From: Paraburkholderia sediminicola
Lineage (GTDB): Bacteria; Pseudomonadota; Gammaproteobacteria; Burkholderiales; Burkholderiaceae
DNA length: 64,000 nucleotides
Direction: 5' to 3'
Assembly: GCF_902859805.1 (NCBI RefSeq)
Contig: NZ_CADIKC010000017.1
Span: forward strand, 57,597-121,596
Shown piece by piece: positions 42,912-50,638 of the stretch. Numbering within the stretch: the first letter of the stretch is position 1; each line of letters starts with the position of its first letter. Under the pieces are notes generated by a model. It was not told the DNA's origin and made no database searches. It worked only from the letters and a program-made list of their open reading frames with translations. Made by a program: the position numbers and the translations under genes.

Positions 42912-43480
42912 ATGCACCCAGCTGCACTGGTGACATTGAACATGCGCGAACTCGACCGACTGAAGGTGATCCAGGCTGTTGTGGATCACCTTCTGAAACC
43001 TGGACGTGCTGCCGAACGGCTGGGCCTGAGCGTGCGGCAGATCGAGCGGCTGGTAATCCGATACCGTGAATCAGGCGCAGCGGGCCTGGTGTCGCGCAAA
43101 CGCGGCCGACCAGGGAACCGGCGGCTGGACGACGACACGGCCCAGCGTGCCCTGGCGATTATCCGCGAGCGCTACACCGATTTTGGCCCGACGCTGGCCT
43201 GCGAGAAGCTGTACGAATGCCACGGCATACGTCTGGCGAAGGAAACGGTCCGCAGGCTGATGACGGACGCGGGCCTATGGGTGCCGCGCCGGCAGCGGCC
43301 ACCGAAGGTCTACCAGCCGCGGGCGCGGCGGTCGTGCCTGGGCGAGCTGATCCAGATCGACGGCAGCGAGCATCCGTGGTTCGAGGACCGGGCGCCACAA
43401 TGCACGCTGCTGGTGTATGTCGACGATGCGACGAGCCGGCTGATGGCGCTGCATTTCACGGCGAGCGAGTCGACCTTCAG
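42912..43480 (+). pseudogene. ISNCY-type transposase, 5' part (interrupted)
   Basis: From the ATG at 42912 the protein reads NMRELDRLKVIQAVVDHLLKPG, a helix-turn-helix (AAERLGLSVRQIERLVIRY), then the start of a DDE catalytic domain (IQIDGSEHPWFEDR with the first Asp, and VYVDDATSRLMALHF with the second). The frame is cut after STF at 43480 by another insertion element and resumes at 45119. ISNCY (IS1202-like) transposases have this layout. An upstream ATG at 42879 is in frame but less likely. Confidence 0.85.
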
Positions 43481-43558
43481 ATACTATGAAGAACAGCCAG
43501 CGTAAGCCCCTAGGAGTAAAACGGTTGATCTGGACCGTTTCTCGAAAGGAGCACGCAA

Positions 43559-44707
43559 ATGGACACAACCGAGAGAGCCCTGCAAGGACGTGAAACTGCG
43601 GTCACCTGCAGGCTGTTTGTCGCCTTTGAACTTGGCGAGAAGAACTGGAAGCTATCACTCGGTGATGGCGTACGCGCGCCCAGCCGTTGCGCGGTGCCGG
43701 CCGGCGACACCGCTTCCGTCCTGAGCGCCATCACCAAGGCCAGATCTCGCTGTCATCTGCATTCGGACGCATTGGTGCTGAGTTGCTACGAGGCGGGCCG
43801 TGACGGTTTCTGGTTGCACCGTTGGCTCACCGCACAAGGCATTGCCAATCTTGTGGTTGATTCCGCAAGCATCGAGGTGAACCGGCGCGCGCGACGCGCC
43901 AAGACCGACCGACTTGACGCCGACAAACTGCTTTCCATGCTGATGCGCTACTACGCGGGTGAACATCGTGTCTGGGCGGTCGCGCGAGTCCCCAGCCCAG
44001 AGCAGGAAGATGAGCGACGTTTGCATCGTGAACTCGAGCGGCTGCGGCACGAGCGTACCGCTCATATCAACCGGATACGATCTCTCCTGGTGCTGCACAA
44101 CCTGCGCGTAGATCGCGTAGGTGGTCGCAACTGGGCGCGTTGGTGGGCTGAGCACGCCTTGCAGTTGCTCCCTTCCCTACGTGCCGAGATCGAGCGTGAA
44201 TGTGAGCGACTTAAGCTAGTGATTGAACAGGTCAAGACGCTCGAAGCAGATCAGGAGCGTCAGGTCCGCAGCGGCGCGCAACCCTCAGTTGCAGCGTTAT
44301 CGCGCCTGACCGGTGTCGGTACCGGAAGTGCATGGACTCTGCTCAAGGAACTGTTTGGCTGGCGCAAGTTTCGCAACCGTCGAGAGCTTGCTGCCAGCCT
44401 AGGTCTCGCACCCACGCCATACAGCAGTGGGACCAGCGAAACCGAGCAAGGCATCAGCAAGGCAGGCAATAGACGCGGCCGCTGGCTCATGGTCGAACTC
44501 GCGTGGAGCTGGCTACGCTTCCAGCCCGCAAGCCAGCTAAGCCAATGGTTCCGTAAGCGATTTGCTGATGCTGGAAAGCGTGCCCGACGTATCGGCATTG
44601 TCGCGCTAGCTCGCCGTCTCGCGATCGCATTCTGGCGATACGTGGAACATGGAGAGATTCCACTCGGAGCAACCTTGAAGACTACCCGGGCCGTGGTCGG
44701 AGCATGA
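43559..44707 (+). CDS. IS110-family transposase (IS1111 group)
   Basis: A 382-residue DEDD-type recombinase. The N-terminal RuvC-like domain has FELGEKNWKLSL, an LVLSCYEAGRDGFWLHRWL segment and RRAKTDRLDADKL, which supply the acidic residues; the first acidic position is Glu in FELGE where Asp is usual. The C-terminal transposase_20 domain (about 240-340) has LTGVGTGSAWTLLKEL and LAPTPYSSGTSETEQGISKAGN with the candidate Ser nucleophile. AAAGGAG precedes the ATG at 43559. These enzymes use an element-encoded bridge or seek RNA to choose the target. Confidence 0.92.
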   Translation: MDTTERALQGRETAVTCRLFVAFELGEKNWKLSLGDGVRAPSRCAVPAGDTASVLSAITKARSRCHLHSDALVLSCYEAGRDGFWLHRWLTAQGIANLVVDSASIEVNRRARRAKTDRLDADKLLSMLMRYYAGEHRVWAVARVPSPEQEDERRLHRELERLRHERTAHINRIRSLLVLHNLRVDRVGGRNWARWWAEHALQLLPSLRAEIERECERLKLVIEQVKTLEADQERQVRSGAQPSVAALSRLTGVGTGSAWTLLKELFGWRKFRNRRELAASLGLAPTPYSSGTSETEQGISKAGNRRGRWLMVELAWSWLRFQPASQLSQWFRKRFADAGKRARRIGIVALARRLAIAFWRYVEHGEIPLGATLKTTRAVVGA

Positions 44708-44744
44708 AGCTTCTGCATCGCTAAGTGGCAAGAGTTTTAAGGTT

Positions 44745-45060
44745 TACGCGCCCGCGAAGTAGCGGGATTACCCAAACGGTAATCGGCCTTCAGATGGGGC
44801 GCGTCTGAACGGAGCGCTGCCTGCGGTAACGCATGCGGTATAGGGTGACCGGCGCTGGTGCCGGCACGGATAGAAGTTAGATCGGGCATATGCCCCGATA
44901 TAGAGTGCTCTGACCTCAAAACCAGTTAAAGAGCCAGACGGAGGGGAAGAAAGTTGACGACAATTTATTGAGACCCAACGCAAGAGTTGTCCACCGCCTG
45001 CCGGCGTTATGGTCAACGTGAAAAGACCCGCCACCAGGCGGTGGACAACTCTTGCGGATC
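44745..45060 (+). ncRNA. Candidate bridge/seek RNA of the IS1111-group element
   Basis: The 3' noncoding part of the IS contains consecutive hairpins: CCCGC-gaagta-GCGGG (44751-44766), GATTACC-caaac-GGTAATC (44766-44784), CCGGC-gctggt-GCCGG (44849-44864), a near palindrome around GGGCATATGCCC (44881-44899), and a 22-bp perfect hairpin (44979-45056). In the IS1111 group the guide RNA is, as far as I know, encoded downstream of the transposase. CCTTCAG at 44787-44793 equals the target flank just left of the insertion (43474-43480), a possible guide segment. Exact ends are unknown. Confidence 0.6.
44979..45056. repeat. Perfect 22-bp inverted repeat with 34-base loop
   Basis: The 22 bases at 44979-45000 (starting CGCAAGAGTTG and ending CCGCCTG) are repeated exactly in inverted orientation at 45035-45056. 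This is far longer than the other hairpins here and could be an RNA stem, a recombinase site or the junction of a small inserted unit. Confidence 0.9.
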
Positions 45061-45118
45061 GAAAAAGGAATCTGAAACGGTCATCCCGAGGGGCTTGACT
45101 TCCAATTCCCCATAGAAG

Positions 45119-45698
45119 CTACTTTGAGGCGACCCGTGCGTACATCGAGCGCTACGGCAAGCCCGGCGCGTTCTACAGCGACAAGGCGAGCGTGTTCCGG
45201 AATACGGCTGCGAGCAGGACCGGCAACAGCGTGACGCAGTTCGGCCGCGCGATGTACGAGCTGAACATCGACACAATCTGTGCAAACAGCAGTCCGGCCA
45301 AGGGCCGTGTCGAGCGCGCCCACCTGACGTTGCAGGACCGTCTCGTGAAGGAACTGCGGCTGCGCGGCATCAGCACGGTACCCGGGGCCAATGCGTATGC
45401 GACATGGGGAATGGCCATTGCAAACGTATACGCGGCGCTCCAGTCAGGTGTTGCGACATTCGACAGCTCGGTGTCAGGCATCGGTGGGTGCCCTTATTCT
45501 CCAGGCGCAACCGGCAATGTCGCAACAGAGGACGTAGTCTACCTGTGTCAAGAGCTTGGCATCCAGACGGGTATTGATCTATCGGCTCTCGCTGATGCCG
45601 GCGCGTTCATTTCGGCATCGCTGGATAGAAAGACATCATCGCGAGTGGCACGAGCGATTGAGGCCCGACGTGCTCGTCTGGCAGCTAGTGCTAGGTAA
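45119..45698 (+). pseudogene. ISNCY transposase 3' part fused to truncated HMG-CoA lyase
   Basis: The frame resumes with SYFEATRAYIERYGKPGAFYSDKASVF and runs to RLVKELRLRGIS (DDE domain with the last Glu region, KGRVERAHLTLQDRL). Near 45400, after NAYA, it changes without a stop into the C-terminal end of 3-hydroxy-3-methylglutaryl-CoA lyase: GMAIANVYAALQSGVATFDSSV, GGCPYSPGATGNVATEDV (the signature with the catalytic Cys) and a final Arg-rich helix. The lyase has lost its TIM-barrel start with the substrate and metal sites, so it cannot work. The TAA lies at 45696-45698. A deletion between the IS and a former lyase gene is the simplest origin. Confidence 0.85.
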
Positions 45699-46030
45699 AA
45701 CAGGAGACGAATGACCGTGTTCCGCCCGCAGGCGCTTGAAATCAGACAGACCCCGAGCGTGGCTGCGCGACGGCGCTCTTCATGTCGTTGGCCTCCAGCT
45801 GCAGCTTGCCTGCCAGTGAGGAAGGCTGCCCTCAGGCCCGTCATCACCCCCTGTCCGGCGCGTTCACTGCTCCCGGTCAAGATCACGAGCATCAGATTGG
45901 ACAAAAACGGCGACAGAACACCACCCACAACAGAAAAAACTGCCGCGGTGCAAAAAGGCGCGCCGTCCGACTCGACGCTTATCACCTTCCCGAAGTCAGT
46001 TCCTGACATTGAGGGTTCTCAACGGCGAGT
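45699..46030. other. Intergenic stretch, no supported gene
   Basis: Both strands have open frames here (for example minus 45548-46009 beginning MSGTDFGKVISVES, with a hydrophobic run GGVLSPFLSNLMLVILTG), but no ribosome site, family motif or consistent codon use supports them. It may hold remnants of genes lost with the HMG-CoA lyase. Confidence 0.5.
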
Positions 46031-46945
46031 TCAAATTACGACTGGTGCAGTTGCGACCTGAGGGTCAAGCCGGGCACTCAGGAAGTCAATGAAGCTGCGC
46101 AGCTTCGGCGGAAGGTGTCGACGACTGGAGTAGACGGCAAAGAGGGAACCCGCAAGCTCTTTATCGCCCCTTTGCGCGAGGGCGAGGCGCCCTTTGGCAA
46201 TATCCTCGTCTACTAACCAGCCTGGCAGAAAGGCCGCCCCCATATCAGCCAGCACCGCGTGATAGGTCAGCGTCGTGTCGCTGGATTTCATCACGGCTAG
46301 CATTTCTATCGAGTCTCCTTCTTTAGTCCCAGGCAACTTCAGACGCTCCAGTTGCAGATAGTTGGGCAAGATCATTTCGATCGGCCGATGCCCGCTTTTA
46401 CTGTTCTCACCCTGCGCGCGGGCCAAACAACTTGGCGTGGCAACCAGCCGGAACGGCACGCTGCACAAACGGCGTGCGATCAGGTTGGGTGAAGGCTCTC
46501 CCGTCAGACGCAGCGCGACGTCAAAGCCTTCCGAAACCAGATCGACCAGTTGGTTGCTCAGGTGCATGTCAAGGCGCACTTCCGGGAAGTCATGCCGATA
46601 ATCCGCGAGCAATTGGGCAAAGTGCGAAGTGGCGCACCAGACCGGAGCACTAACCTTCAGTTCACCCCGCGGTACACCGGTGGTCTGGCCAACCGATGCA
46701 ACAGCTGCGTCCAACGTGTCGAGCACCTGCCGACACTGGTCGTGGAACAAGCTACCCGCTTCGGTCAGACTCATCCTGCGGCTGGTCCGGTTCAGCAAAC
46801 GGGCGCCAAGCTGCCGCTCGAGCCGAGCAACATGTTTGCTGACCATCGGCGCGGCCATGCCCAGACGTTCAGCAGCCGCGGTAAAGCTTCCACATTCCAC
46901 AATTTCGCGGAAGACGCGAATACCGGTCAGATCAAGCTCACTCAT
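46031..46945 (-). CDS. LysR-family transcriptional regulator
   Basis: A 304-residue LysR regulator: a winged helix-turn-helix (residues 5-65, IRVFREIVECGSFTAAAERLGMAAPMVSKHVARLERQLG) and a periplasmic-binding-like effector domain (about 95-295). It is divergent from a doxX-dioxygenase pair 145 bases away and probably controls it and itself from the shared intergenic region (46946-47090). The subclass resembles the CrgA/DsdC-like group that often regulates redox or aromatic genes, though the ligand cannot be read from the sequence. Confidence 0.92.
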   Translation of the reverse strand: MSELDLTGIRVFREIVECGSFTAAAERLGMAAPMVSKHVARLERQLGARLLNRTSRRMSLTEAGSLFHDQCRQVLDTLDAAVASVGQTTGVPRGELKVSAPVWCATSHFAQLLADYRHDFPEVRLDMHLSNQLVDLVSEGFDVALRLTGEPSPNLIARRLCSVPFRLVATPSCLARAQGENSKSGHRPIEMILPNYLQLERLKLPGTKEGDSIEMLAVMKSSDTTLTYHAVLADMGAAFLPGWLVDEDIAKGRLALAQRGDKELAGSLFAVYSSRRHLPPKLRSFIDFLSARLDPQVATAPVVI

Positions 46946-47090
46946 GGTTTCCTTTTTGAGAAATGATTCGATGACTTTAAAGCCATCGATTTCCTTAAGT
47001 GGAAAGAATAATCTCCTTTAGTGCCCTCTGGGGCAAACGCAGCCAGCGCTTCGTGGCCACCACCGATCACTCTCATCAAGGAAAACTTAA

Positions 47091-47516
47091 ATGAACGCGA
47101 CAACGAACCCACCTCTCGTCACCGGCAAACTGCTGCGCATCGCCCTCTGGGTCGCACAGGTATTGCTTGCCGTAGCGTTCTGCGGCGCGGGACTGACCAA
47201 GCTCTTGACGCCGATCCCGCAGCTAAGCCACATGATGCCGTGGACAGGCACACTGCCGGAGACCTTCGTGCGCTTCATCGCGCTCGTCGATCTGGCTGGT
47301 GGACTTGGCATCCTGCTACCGTCGCTCACACGCATCCGTCCCGGACTCTCGGTACTGGCTGCCTTAGGATGCGTGGCCCTGCAGGTGCTCGCCATTGGCT
47401 TTCACCTATCGCGGGGCGAAGCCTCCGTGCTGCCGCTGAACTTCGTGCTGCTGCCGCTTAGTGCGTTCGTGTTATGGGGTCGCAGCAAACGGGCACCGAT
47501 AGCGGCGCGCACCTGA
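47091..47516 (+). CDS. DoxX-like membrane protein
   Basis: A 141-residue protein with four membrane helices (about 16-36, 55-75, 80-102 and 108-130) and the early GAGLTKL motif typical of DoxX. DoxX-type proteins are membrane partners in thiosulphate or redox metabolism and are often paired with dioxygenases. It starts 28 bases before the dioxygenase's upstream region and is divergent from the LysR gene, so it is probably LysR-controlled. Confidence 0.85.
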   Translation: MNATTNPPLVTGKLLRIALWVAQVLLAVAFCGAGLTKLLTPIPQLSHMMPWTGTLPETFVRFIALVDLAGGLGILLPSLTRIRPGLSVLAALGCVALQVLAIGFHLSRGEASVLPLNFVLLPLSAFVLWGRSKRAPIAART

Positions 47517-47544
47517 AATCTGCGTGACTCCGGAGATTCAACAC

Positions 47545-48354
47545 ATGAAATTTCCTACCTATTTCATCTCGCACGGCGGAGGTCCCTGGCCATACATGGA
47601 CGATCTGCGCCATGCCATGCGCGCACTTGAAATGTCGCTCAGGGACATCCCTCGTCAGATCGGCGTGACGCCCAAAGCCGTGCTCATGATCTCAGGTCAC
47701 TGGGAAGACGAAGTCTTCAGCGTGATGGCGAGCCCACAGCCGACAATGGTCTACGACTACTATGGCTTTCCCGCTCACACCTATAGCGTGATCTACCCGG
47801 CCCCAGGTGCACCCGCACTCGCCAGCCGCGTCCGCGCCCTGATCGGGGCGGCCGGCCTGCCGGCGCGGCTGGACGTCGAGCGCGGATTTGATCACGGCAC
47901 GTTCGCGCCGCTTGCCGTCATGTACCCGGACGCCGACGTACCAGTGATCCAGCTTTCGCTGCAAGCCCGGCTCGACCCAGCGCAACACCTTGAGTTGGGA
48001 TCCGCCCTGTCGTCATTGCGAGACAAAGGAGTGCTGATCATTGGCAGCGGACTGAGCTACCACAACCTTCGGTGCTTCGGTCCGCCCGCGCGCGCGCCTT
48101 CTCAGGCGTTCGACGGTTGGCTGCAGGACACACTCATTAGGTCATCCCCCGCTGACAGGCTCGCGCGCCTTATAGATTGGGGGAAAGCCCCTGCCGCGCG
48201 CCTCGCTCATCCTAGGGGAGATCACCTGCTGCCCCTGATGGTGGCAGTCGGTGCCGCTACGACGGAAGCAGGCCACTGCATCTATCACGAGGACAATATT
48301 TTCGGTGGGGTGACGGCATCAAGCTTTCGATTCGGCTCAGCAGCGAACGAATAA
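47545..48354 (+). CDS. LigB/DODA-family extradiol dioxygenase
   Basis: 269 residues from the ATG at 47545. Candidate metal-binding or catalytic His residues lie in FISHGGGPW (residue 9), MISGHWEDE (about 53), FDHGTFAPL (about 119) and GLSYHNLR (about 174). This is the class III extradiol (LigB) pattern, closest to the 4,5-DOPA dioxygenase (YgiD/DODA) type that cleaves catecholic or quinol rings using zinc or iron. The length agrees with that family. It forms an operon with the DoxX gene, 28 bases apart, under the divergent LysR. The substrate is not determined. Confidence 0.9.
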   Translation: MKFPTYFISHGGGPWPYMDDLRHAMRALEMSLRDIPRQIGVTPKAVLMISGHWEDEVFSVMASPQPTMVYDYYGFPAHTYSVIYPAPGAPALASRVRALIGAAGLPARLDVERGFDHGTFAPLAVMYPDADVPVIQLSLQARLDPAQHLELGSALSSLRDKGVLIIGSGLSYHNLRCFGPPARAPSQAFDGWLQDTLIRSSPADRLARLIDWGKAPAARLAHPRGDHLLPLMVAVGAATTEAGHCIYHEDNIFGGVTASSFRFGSAANE

Positions 48355-48571
48355 TGGCCCACACAGCGCGGTCAGTTGGACCACGTCAACTGTGCCGCCG
48401 AAGCCTCGCATATCAACAACCGCGTATCGACGCCCACGCTGCGTTTCAGCATCGCAAAATGCTGATGACTTCTGGCATATCAATGGGAGAGGCATCGCCA
48501 CTTCTCCCAACAAATATTCGATTGGGCTATGCGTTCTTTGCGCCGCAGGAGATTCACGACGTATCAACCCG

Positions 48572-49140
48572 TTAATGGAGCATCAAGGTCACTTCATGAT
48601 CTTCGTCGAGCGTGATGATGGGGCGCACAGTGATGCCAGGCGTCTTCATGTCGATCAGCAGGACGGAAATGCCCTCCTGCTTTTTCGCACCGCTGTCCGT
48701 GCGCGCGAGGCAGAACATCATGTCGGCGTGCTGGCCGAGCGTCGTCCAGGTCTCTGACCGTTGACGACGTAGTGATCGCCGACCCGCTCGGCGCGCGTGC
48801 GAAGCGATGCCAGATCTGAGCCCGAGCCCGGCTCCGAATACCCCTGGCACCACCAGTCGGTGCCGTCGAGAATGCGCGGCAAGTAGTGGCGCTTTTGCGC
48901 TTCGCTGCCGTACTTCATCAGCACGGGCGCGACCATCGATACACCAAACGGCAGCACCGTCGGCGCGCCGAGCTGGGCGCACTCCTCGTCCCAGATATGA
49001 CGCTGCGTCGCGTTCCAGTTCGGGCCACCATATTCCGCGGGCCATGCAGGCGCCGACCAGCCGCGCTGGCCGAGCAGCTTGTGCCAGCTCGCGAAGTCCT
49101 CGCGGAATGCGTCGTCCGCGGGGGAATAATTCAGGTCCAT
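48572..49140 (-). pseudogene. Acyl-CoA dehydrogenase, frameshifted and truncated
   Basis: From the ATG at 49140 the frame reads MDLNYSPADDAFREDF and continues as a normal acyl-CoA dehydrogenase N-terminus (PAWPAEYGGPNWN, WCQGYSEPGSGSDLASL) to VVNGQR near residue 128. There the frame shifts: the expected KTWTTLGQHADMMFCLARTD continues in another frame. One missing base near 48751-48755 (CAGAGACC for CAGAAGACC) explains it. The second part stops at 48572, well before the flavin-binding and catalytic C-terminal domain, so the gene is dead. It may once have belonged to the acyl-CoA gene cluster nearby. Confidence 0.88.
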
Positions 49141-49836
49141 GCGCAGTGTCTCCTGGCCGCGGCCTTGCGCCGCCAGGAGCACTGCAAGCGATGGCTATTG
49201 CAGCGGCTCTTTCAGTGCGGCGGGCACAGGCAGCGGCATCACACCAATGCCTTTTTCGGTGAGGGCTCGCGCATCTTCCGGCGTCGTGACGCCACAGATG
49301 CAACGAGCAGGCGCTCCGTTGCATCAATGCGCTGCGCTTCCTCGGCAAAGCGGTCGCACACGTTCCCGGTCTCCTTCAGCACTCGCGTGCAGTGCGCGGA
49401 TTACGTGCGCATGCAGTTCGCCAAAGGTCAGCAGACGCCTTCTTCTTCGATGCACTCGTCGCACCGCAAATCGGACCGGCAGGACCAGCTTGCGGCACAA
49501 CTGCAATTCGAAGTCGTCGGCGGAAGCAAACCCGTCTTCTACCGATAATCGTGCAGCCCCTGTAGATCGACGCCCTTCATGTGGAATCAGGGCTTGCATA
49601 CAAGTGTAGCGCAAAACCAAAATTTGTGAACGATCGTTCGCCAAAATAACTATTGTCTTTGGACACAGGCTCGAGTGCTCACTGCGGCAACCCCTGACAG
49701 AGGAGCACGCACCAATCTTCGTTTCTCCCAATGTTTGCTTCGCGAATCATTGATGGCAATGCAGATATGAATTTTCGAGAATGTTCCTTGGACAAACTAT
49801 CCGGCACGCCGAGGGCGCGCCGAGGGACACATTCAA
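49141..49836. other. Decayed region upstream of the crotonase operon
   Basis: No intact gene is supported. On the minus strand a segment ending at 49195 (EDARALTEKGIGVMPLPVPAALKEPLQ-stop) looks like the C-terminus of a lost protein encoded upstream of the acyl-CoA dehydrogenase pseudogene. The stretch 49360-49550 has a plus-strand frame (YVRMQFAKGQQTPSSSM ...) without other support. The promoter of the operon starting at 49837 should lie in the last 150 bases. Confidence 0.45.
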
Positions 49837-50634
49837 ATGGACTACTCTGACTATCGTCACCTCCGGTTTGAACAGAAACCTAACGGCGTGCTGCTGATCA
49901 CGATTGACCGGCCTCCGCGCAACGCTGCGAACAGCGTGCTTCACCATGAACTGGCGGAAGTCTGGCAGACCCTCAAGAGCGACCCTGACGTACGCGTGCC
50001 CGTTATCACCGGGGCAGGAGCTGCGTTCTCTGTCGGTGGCGACCTCGCTGAAGGCATCGACAAGCTCGGCAGGATCGAACGCCATATCGAGACGGGTGAA
50101 GAGGCCTTGCGGATCGTTTACAACATGATCCATCTGGATAAGCCTGTGGTGTCAGCCATCAATGGCTCCGCCGCAGGTGCGGGTCTCGCCGTCGCCCTGA
50201 GCGCGGACATCTCGATTGTCTCCGAGACGGCGAAACTCTGTGATGCGCACATGAACATCGGGGTCGCGTCCGGCGATCATGCCACGATGCTCTGGCCTCT
50301 TTACTGCGGGTTGCCAAAGTCAAAGCTGTACCTGCTGACGGCGGACGTTCTCACCGGACAGGAAGCGGAACGGATTGGCCTCGTGTCAATGTGCAAGCCA
50401 GCCGACGAAGTCCTTGAATCCGCACTGCAGATCGCAGATGCGCTGGGAAGAAAGCCCCAGCGCGCGCTCCGCTGGACCAAACGATGCCTGAATCACTGGG
50501 TGCGACAGGCGGCGCCGATCTTTGACCTTTCGGTCGCCTACGAAGGCCTCAATTTCATGGAGCCCGATGCCAGGGAGGGGCTTAGCGCATTTCTTGAAAA
50601 GCGTACCCCGGTTTTCCCGTCCACGGAGAGCTGA
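49837..50634 (+). CDS. Enoyl-CoA hydratase/isomerase family protein
   Basis: 265 residues with the crotonase fold. ITGAGAAFSVGGDLAEG (about 62-78) and INGSAAGAGLAVALSADISIV (about 108-128) supply the oxyanion-hole amides. The two catalytic glutamates of classical hydratases are not obvious (HMNIGVASGDHATMLWP at about 145-160), so a hydrolase, isomerase or lyase reaction is possible. It starts a three-gene plus-strand operon with an acyl-CoA ligase and a CoA-transferase; the next gene starts four bases after its stop. Confidence 0.85.
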   Translation: MDYSDYRHLRFEQKPNGVLLITIDRPPRNAANSVLHHELAEVWQTLKSDPDVRVPVITGAGAAFSVGGDLAEGIDKLGRIERHIETGEEALRIVYNMIHLDKPVVSAINGSAAGAGLAVALSADISIVSETAKLCDAHMNIGVASGDHATMLWPLYCGLPKSKLYLLTADVLTGQEAERIGLVSMCKPADEVLESALQIADALGRKPQRALRWTKRCLNHWVRQAAPIFDLSVAYEGLNFMEPDAREGLSAFLEKRTPVFPSTES

Positions 50635-50638
50635 AGCA

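Larger units (their letters stand above)
43481..45118 (+). mobile_element. IS110-family (IS1111 group) insertion in the ISNCY transposase gene
   Basis: Joining base 43480 to 45119 restores the ISNCY reading frame (STF|SYFEATRAYIERYG), so the intervening 1638 bases are the insert; an AG shared by both junctions leaves a two-base ambiguity. It carries one transposase gene, a 400-base structured noncoding 3' region and subterminal inverted repeats: AAGCCCCTAGGA (43504-43515) and the inverse of AAGCCCCTCGGG (45085-45096), 10 of 12 matching. Subterminal repeats and a long 3' noncoding region are marks of the IS1111 group. Confidence 0.85.

Noticed and set aside
45548..46009. Minus-strand gene with a hydrophobic segment
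   Set aside because: Overlaps the lyase remnant, has no ribosome site and turns Arg-rich; not supported.
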